Assembly (NCBI GenBank): GCA_938018005.1
Contig: CALIJG010000019.1
Span: forward strand, 1 to 64,000
DNA from: an uncultured Candidatus Saccharibacteria bacterium
Lineage (GTDB): Bacteria > Patescibacteriota > Saccharimonadia > Saccharimonadales > Saccharimonadaceae
Length of the DNA stretch: 64,000 nucleotides
Reading direction: 5' to 3'
Both the position numbers and the translations under genes were made by a program. The notes beneath the pieces are model-generated. The model made no database searches, was not told the origin of the DNA, and saw nothing but the letters and a program-made list of their open reading frames with translations. Below are positions 59,688-64,000 of this stretch, piece after piece. Position 1 is the stretch's first letter; each line of letters opens with the position of its first letter.

Positions 59688-61610
59688 ATGGGTAAAACTA
59701 TCGGTATCGACCTTGGTACAACCAACAGTGCCTTTGCGTACTTAATCGCGGGCAAGCCAGAAGTTATCACTAATGCTGAGGGCAACCGCACCACACCGTC
59801 AGTGGTAGCAATCAACAAAAAAGGTGAGCGCCTTGTGGGGCAGGTGGCCCAGCGCCAGCGCGTGACTAACCCGAAAAATACAATCTATGGCGTCAAGCGC
59901 TTGATTGGCCGCAAATTCACCGACAAAGAAGTTCAGAAAGATCTCGACATCATGCCATACGAGATCGTCAAGAAGGGCAATGCCGTTGCCGTTAAGCTAG
60001 GCGATAAAGAATACACGCCAGAAGAAGTGAGCGCCATGATCCTAAGCAAGATCAAGGCTGATGCCGAAGCCTTCTTGGGTGAGAAGGTAACGAAGGCGGT
60101 CATTACCGTGCCAGCCTACTTCGACGATTCGCAGCGCCAGGCTACCAAGGATGCCGGTAAGATTGCTGGCCTAGAAGTCGAGCGTATCATCAATGAGCCA
60201 ACGGCGGCTGCTCTCGCCTATGGTCTCGATAAGGGCAAAGAAGAGAACATCGTTGTCTTTGACCTTGGTGGTGGTACCTTCGATGTGTCGGTGCTAGAGA
60301 TCAACGGTGATATTTTCCAGGTGCAGTCAACCAATGGCGACACCCACCTTGGTGGTGAAGACTTCGACAACGCCATCGTCAACTACTTCCTCGATGACTT
60401 CAAGGCCAAAGAAGGTATTGATCTGCGCAAAGATAACGCCGCTATGCAGCGCCTCAAGGACGAAGCTGAGAAGGCAAAGAAAGAGCTCTCGACTGTTACT
60501 GAGTATGATGTCAATATTCCATTCATCACAGCTGATGCCGATGGGCCAAAGCACTTCGAGATGAGCCTGACGCGAGCTAAACTTGAGGACTTGGTGAAGG
60601 ATCTACTCGACCGCCTCGATGGGCCAGTAGAAAAAGCGCTCAAAGATGCAAAGCTGAGCAAGTCTGATATCGGCAACATCGTCATGGTTGGTGGTATGAC
60701 TCGCATGCCAGCAGTGGTTGAGCGGGTGAAGAAGCTGTTTGGCAAAGACCCGATGCAAGGCGTCAACCCAGACGAAGTAGTGGCTGTTGGTGCGGCCATC
60801 CAGGGCGGTGTGCTAGCTGGTGATGTTAAGAGTGTGCTACTGCTGGATGTAACACCGCTAAGCCTCGGCATTGAGACAATGGGCGGCGTATCAACCAAGC
60901 TAATTGAGCGCAATACCACTGTGCCAACCAGCAAGAGTGAAGTATTCTCAACCGCAGCAGACAACCAGCCACAAGTGGAGATCCATGTTTTGCAGGGCGA
61001 GCGCGAGTTTGCCAACGACAACAAGAGCCTAGGCCGCTTCGTGCTAGATGGCATTGCACCAGCACCACGCGGTGTGCCACAGATTGAAGTGACCTTCAAC
61101 ATTGACGCCAATGGTATCCTCAGCGTCACCGCTAAGGACAAAGGCACAGGCAAAGAGCAGTCGATCACCATCCAAAACTCTGGCAACATGAGCAAGGAAG
61201 ACATCGAGAAGGCACAGAAGGAAGCTGAGCTCCACGCCGACGAAGACAAGAAAAAGCGTGAAGTAATTGATGCCAAGAACCACCTCGAGAACGCCATCTA
61301 CCAGGCGAAGAAGATGCCTGATGAGTTTAAGGACAAGATCTCGAGCGACGACAAGAAGACGCTGGAAGATGCCATTGCCGAAGCTGAGAAGCATAAGAAT
61401 GCAGAAGACAAAGACGAGCTTGAGGCTGCCACCAAGGCGCTGGGCGACGTGACAATGTCTATCGGTGCTAAACTCTATCAGCAGCAAGCTGAGGACAAAA
61501 AAGCCGAAGAAGAAGCTGATGCCAAGGCGAAAGAGACCAACAAGAAGCCTGGCAAAGATGAACCCGTCGAAGGCGAAGTTGTCGACGACAAAAGCAGCGA
61601 CAAGAAGTAA
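59688..61610 (+). CDS. dnaK: Chaperone protein DnaK (Hsp70)
   Basis: 640 aa. ATPase motifs GIDLGTTNSAFAYLIAG, AYFDDSQRQATKDAG, VFDLGGGTFDVSVLE and VMVGGMTRMPAV; substrate domain from about 390 (LLLDVTPLSLGIETMGGVST), and an acidic, Lys-rich tail ending VEGEVVDDKSSDKK. Folds new and damaged proteins with GrpE. AGGAGG stands 8 nt before ATG 59688. No dnaJ follows. Regulated by HrcA through two CIRCE sites. Confidence 0.97.
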   Translation: MGKTIGIDLGTTNSAFAYLIAGKPEVITNAEGNRTTPSVVAINKKGERLVGQVAQRQRVTNPKNTIYGVKRLIGRKFTDKEVQKDLDIMPYEIVKKGNAVAVKLGDKEYTPEEVSAMILSKIKADAEAFLGEKVTKAVITVPAYFDDSQRQATKDAGKIAGLEVERIINEPTAAALAYGLDKGKEENIVVFDLGGGTFDVSVLEINGDIFQVQSTNGDTHLGGEDFDNAIVNYFLDDFKAKEGIDLRKDNAAMQRLKDEAEKAKKELSTVTEYDVNIPFITADADGPKHFEMSLTRAKLEDLVKDLLDRLDGPVEKALKDAKLSKSDIGNIVMVGGMTRMPAVVERVKKLFGKDPMQGVNPDEVVAVGAAIQGGVLAGDVKSVLLLDVTPLSLGIETMGGVSTKLIERNTTVPTSKSEVFSTAADNQPQVEIHVLQGEREFANDNKSLGRFVLDGIAPAPRGVPQIEVTFNIDANGILSVTAKDKGTGKEQSITIQNSGNMSKEDIEKAQKEAELHADEDKKKREVIDAKNHLENAIYQAKKMPDEFKDKISSDDKKTLEDAIAEAEKHKNAEDKDELEAATKALGDVTMSIGAKLYQQQAEDKKAEEEADAKAKETNKKPGKDEPVEGEVVDDKSSDKK

Positions 61611-61637
61611 CATGACACTATAGCTCAGCTGCATTGC

Positions 61638-61666
61638 AAATAGCCATCTGGAAAGGGTGGCTATTT
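61638..61666 (+). terminator. Terminator after dnaK
   Basis: Stem AAATAGCCA / TGGCTATTT with an 11-base loop, T-rich at the end, 27 bp past the stop. Confidence 0.8.
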
Positions 61667-61723
61667 ACTTAGTATCATAAGTGACTAGGTGGTGACGAAC
61701 GCCTTAAGTAAATCTACAAAGAA

Positions 61724-61756
61724 AATAAGAAGCTCACCTAGTGTGAGCTTCTTATT
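61724..61756 (-). terminator. Terminator after the FKBP gene
   Basis: Perfect 14-bp stem AATAAGAAGCTCAC / GTGAGCTTCTTATT with a five-base loop. T-rich on the minus strand; might also stop plus-strand read-through from dnaK. Confidence 0.85.
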
Positions 61757-61769
61757 GCGCTGACCTCTG

Positions 61770-62144
61770 TTATTTAATATCCATCAACTCAATGTCAAAC
61801 ACGAGATCACTATTGGGTGGAATATTAGCGGCAGCGCGAACGGAGCCGTAGGCCATCTCGCTTGGGATGATGAGTCGGCGCATGCCACCAACCTTCATGC
61901 CAGGCACGCCCTCTGTCCAGCCGCGGATGACTTGGTCGAGGCCGAAGGTAACGGGCTGACCAAAGTCGTGGCTGCTCTGGAATATGATGCCATTTTTGCA
62001 CAGTGCACCAGTATAGTGTGCGGTGATAGTCGCGCCAGCTGGTACCTCGGCACCAGTGCCAGGGATAATGTCGATGATTTGCAGTGCGTCGACTTTGGCT
62101 ATAGGTGTAAAGTCGGCGAGTTTGGTTCCTTCGTATCGTGTCAT
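61770..62144 (-). CDS. FKBP-type peptidyl-prolyl isomerase
   Basis: 124 aa. The FKBP core is complete: IDIIPGTGAEVPAGATITAH, YTGALCKNGIIFQSSHDFG, FGLDQVIRGWTEGVPGMKVG, GMRRLIIPSEMAYG and PNSDLVFDIELMDI. No signal peptide, so it acts in the cytoplasm. TATAAT ends 6 nt before the ATG, inside the end of the upstream gene, so it has its own leaderless transcript. It speeds proline isomerisation during folding, in keeping with the dnaK neighbour. Confidence 0.93.
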   Translation of the reverse strand: MTRYEGTKLADFTPIAKVDALQIIDIIPGTGAEVPAGATITAHYTGALCKNGIIFQSSHDFGQPVTFGLDQVIRGWTEGVPGMKVGGMRRLIIPSEMAYGSVRAAANIPPNSDLVFDIELMDIK

Positions 62145-62923
62145 GACTCTATTATACCATTATGCGTATTCCGCCGCGCCACGCAGTTGAGCGGTGGGAT
62201 GGCTGTGCTGGGTGGAGTGTGATCGACGACTATGACCTGCTGTAGCTGTGGATAGCGTGCGAAGAGACGACCAAGCGTGTGCGTCATGGCGCTGGTGTAG
62301 CGTTCTTCATCTGGCGCTGTGGCATAGCGAGCTCCCTCCTCGAGCGGTGTCGCCCAGCAGCAGCTGGCGTGGATGGCACGGGTGTCTTGGGGAAGCTCAG
62401 GATATTGCACGCCATAGCCCACTAAATCGGCACACACAGCAGATAACGTGCGAGTACACCGTTGCTGCAATGTGTTGCTTGCGGTGAATGTCCCTCGCTC
62501 GGCTGAGCTAAAAATCGTGCGTTTGCGCTCAAGCACGCGCCGTATACCATTGGTAATAATCATCAGTGAATTGTAGATACCGTGTGGTTGGTATTCTGGT
62601 GCACCCACCACAAGCTCCGCTGTGGGCATAGAGGTAGAGAGTTCCTGTAGCTCGGCGAGGCGATCATTTACCACTGCATGTTGGTCTGGGATTTCAGCCA
62701 GCTCCATGTCTGCCGTCGTCATGAGTTCGGGGCTGATGAAGCGATGGGCGGGGTTATCGGCAGCTGCTTGGCGTATCAGATTTATGTACTCGCGCCAGGT
62801 ATTGGCAGAAACACCAACTGTTGGTGTTTCTGATGATAGTTGCTCAGGGTGAAACACACCTGTTTGGCGGTGCCACTGGATATCATAATGGCGGGCTTGT
62901 TCGCGTGGTGGTTTATGATGCAT
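62141..62923 (-). CDS. Hypothetical protein, possibly nitrilase-like
   Basis: 260 aa. Start at ATG 62923, with TATGAT ending 6 nt before it. Segments AELVVGAPEYQPHGIYNSLM, RKRTIFSSAERGTFTASNT and IHASCCWATPLEEGARYATA recall the Glu, Lys and Cys regions of carbon-nitrogen hydrolases, but the match is weak and the usual PELFxxGY is not present. The 3' end overlaps the FKBP start by 4 nt. A 12-bp inverted repeat lies in its 5' part. Treat the function as unknown. Confidence 0.5.
   Translation of the reverse strand: MHHKPPREQARHYDIQWHRQTGVFHPEQLSSETPTVGVSANTWREYINLIRQAAADNPAHRFISPELMTTADMELAEIPDQHAVVNDRLAELQELSTSMPTAELVVGAPEYQPHGIYNSLMIITNGIRRVLERKRTIFSSAERGTFTASNTLQQRCTRTLSAVCADLVGYGVQYPELPQDTRAIHASCCWATPLEEGARYATAPDEERYTSAMTHTLGRLFARYPQLQQVIVVDHTPPSTAIPPLNCVARRNTHNGIIES
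62806..62832. repeat. Perfect 12-bp inverted repeat inside a gene
   Basis: CAGAAACACCAA, CTG, TTGGTGTTTCTG within the first 120 bp of the coding region of the gene above. It could be an RNA hairpin that slows translation, or a protein-binding site. Confidence 0.6.
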
Positions 62924-63131
62924 AAATATATCATACGATATACCAGCCTGCAAAGCAAACATACGCAAAATATCTCAATAGTATAGAAGAATTGGTGGGT
63001 GTTGATGAGCAAAGCAAGGAATGTGGCAGCCCTGACGGGTTAGTTTTGGCTAGACTGTATATCCGCACATGATGAATTGTGATTATAGATTGATATCAGG
63101 GAAGAGGGTTAGGATCCACACAAAGTGTTCT

Positions 63132-64000
63132 TTATTGATACCGCCACTGCGCCATATCACGGTTATAGACATCGATGATTCGCGGTGTCAGTAGGGTAGA
63201 GATGCCGGCTGGGGGTAGGCTAGCGGGGCGCTGGCGCAGGGCGTAGTCGAGCAGCTTAGTATCGGTGTAGCTGAGCCTAGGCGGCAGCGGCTGGCTCAGC
63301 AGGCTGGCTTTGTCCTTTGTCGAGAGCACAAAGCCCCACTCACCAAAGGAAGGCACATTAATACTAAAAGGCGTGATATGCCGCTGGGGCTGGGCAGATG
63401 TGATAGTACTGGCTACCGTTGCGAAGGCGTGTGGCGAAAAGTACGACGACGTCGCTTGGGTGATCATTACTCCAGTGGGGCTGAGAATACGCTCAGCCTG
63501 GCGGTAGAATTGCTGCGAGTAGAGCTTGGCCAAGCGGTCGTTCGATGGGTCGACCAGGTCGATTAGAATGGCATCATACGCCTGGTGCGTATTGAAGGCA
63601 AATAAAAAAGCGTCCTCATTGACGACGCGCACTTTGGGGCTAGCAAGCGAGCGCTTGTTTTGCTCAGTCAGCAGGGGATTCGTGCGCGCCAGCTGCGTCA
63701 TAGCTGGGTCGATATCCACCAGGGTGATGTGCTCTACGCTCGGGTACTTAAGGATCTCGCGCGCGAGCAGTCCGTCGCCACCGCCCATAATCAACACGTT
63801 TTTAGGCCGCTCTACTGCCGTCATAGCCGCACTAGCCAGCGTTTCGTGGTAGCGGGCTTCGTCCAGGCTAGAAAACTGCAGATTGTTATTCAGATACAGG
63901 CGTAAATCCTGCTTGTACTTGGTGAGGACGATCTTTTGGTAAGCCGACTGCTGGTAGAGGATAACCGGGTCTTTATAGGCCTTGGTATCAATGCGATGCT
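63132..64000 (-). CDS. Spermidine-synthase-like aminopropyltransferase (partial, 5' end outside window)
   Basis: At least 289 residues; the frame is open to the window edge. Upstream of the first ATG (63824) it already reads YQKIVLTKYKQDLRLYLNNN and LQFSSLDEARYHETLASAAM, the typical N-terminal part of the enzyme, so the gene is incomplete. SAM-binding NVLIMGGGDGLLAREILKYP, ITLVDIDPAMTQLA, VVNEDAFLFA and AILIDLVDPSNDRLAKLYSQ are present. Many relatives carry an N-terminal membrane domain, which would lie outside. It transfers aminopropyl groups or acts on a related substrate. Confidence 0.88.
   Translation of the reverse strand, partial: HRIDTKAYKDPVILYQQSAYQKIVLTKYKQDLRLYLNNNLQFSSLDEARYHETLASAAMTAVERPKNVLIMGGGDGLLAREILKYPSVEHITLVDIDPAMTQLARTNPLLTEQNKRSLASPKVRVVNEDAFLFAFNTHQAYDAILIDLVDPSNDRLAKLYSQQFYRQAERILSPTGVMITQATSSYFSPHAFATVASTITSAQPQRHITPFSINVPSFGEWGFVLSTKDKASLLSQPLPPRLSYTDTKLLDYALRQRPASLPPAGISTLLTPRIIDVYNRDMAQWRYQ

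Noticed and set aside
60383..61297. 304-codon open frame on the minus strand opposite dnaK
   Set aside because: Its product is Ser/Leu-rich nonsense in the mirror of a strongly biased gene; no start signals. A shadow frame.

Overview
The window looks like one contiguous piece of chromosome from a small-genome bacterium of the Candidate Phyla Radiation, most likely Saccharibacteria (TM7). This is an inference from gene content, not a marker-gene placement. In favour: compact gene layout, TGA used as an ordinary stop (which argues against the Gracilibacteria/SR1 code), cell-wall and division genes of Gram-positive type (murC, murJ, a FtsB/DivIC-like protein), no outer-membrane genes, and many small membrane proteins of unknown function. 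GC content is near 50 %. No insertion sequence, prophage or CRISPR array was seen.

Layout. 0.2-5.2 kb: a tandem array of five paralogous single-pass membrane proteins; four of them are followed at once by the start of a lipase-like gene, and every lipase copy is truncated or frameshifted. 5.3-18.4 kb: a GT2-GT39 fusion glycosyltransferase, a NUDIX hydrolase, a two-component system, a RelBE-type toxin-antitoxin pair, a DsbA-like protein, a CBS-domain membrane protein, aspS, a metallo-beta-lactamase-fold hydrolase and an alpha/beta hydrolase. 18.4-36 kb: a lipase-like lipid/polyester-type hydrolase, an inositol-monophosphatase relative, a Y-family polymerase with a small partner, a MutY-like glycosylase, a VIT1/CCC1 transporter, a predicted secreted metalloprotease, secreted and membrane proteins of unknown role, MscS, TsaC, TrmB, an HD-CYTH fusion, a wHTH-NUDIX protein, MazG-like, a HAD phosphatase and MurC. 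36-43 kb: small proteins, a VOC protein, the FtsB/DivIC-like protein, three different CAU-anticodon tRNAs, and a flavoprotein disulfide-reductase relative that lacks its cysteines. 43-54 kb: tilS, ftsH, murJ, and lepA broken into two intact halves 3.7 kb apart with five housekeeping-type enzymes between them. 54-64 kb: a guanylate-kinase-like protein, an LssY-domain protein, the hrcA-grpE-dnaK heat-shock locus under CIRCE control, an FKBP isomerase and a partial spermidine-synthase-like gene at the edge.

How genes start. Two kinds of start are seen. One has an AGGAG-type ribosome site. The other has a TATAAT/TATACT-type -10 box ending exactly 6 nt (sometimes 7-9) before the start codon, which implies leaderless mRNA. 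At least fourteen genes follow the 6-nt rule, and in one place a single palindrome AGTATACT serves two divergent genes symmetrically. Many start sites below were moved inward from the longest open frame on this basis.

Most interesting: the split lepA (EF4) with its inserted gene cassette; the decaying membrane-protein/lipase array; the 6-nt leaderless architecture; a HAD phosphatase with no canonical start codon overlapping murC; a G8 tract that breaks a small gene (phase variation or error); and the close grouping of initiator, elongator and probable Ile2 CAU tRNAs near tilS.
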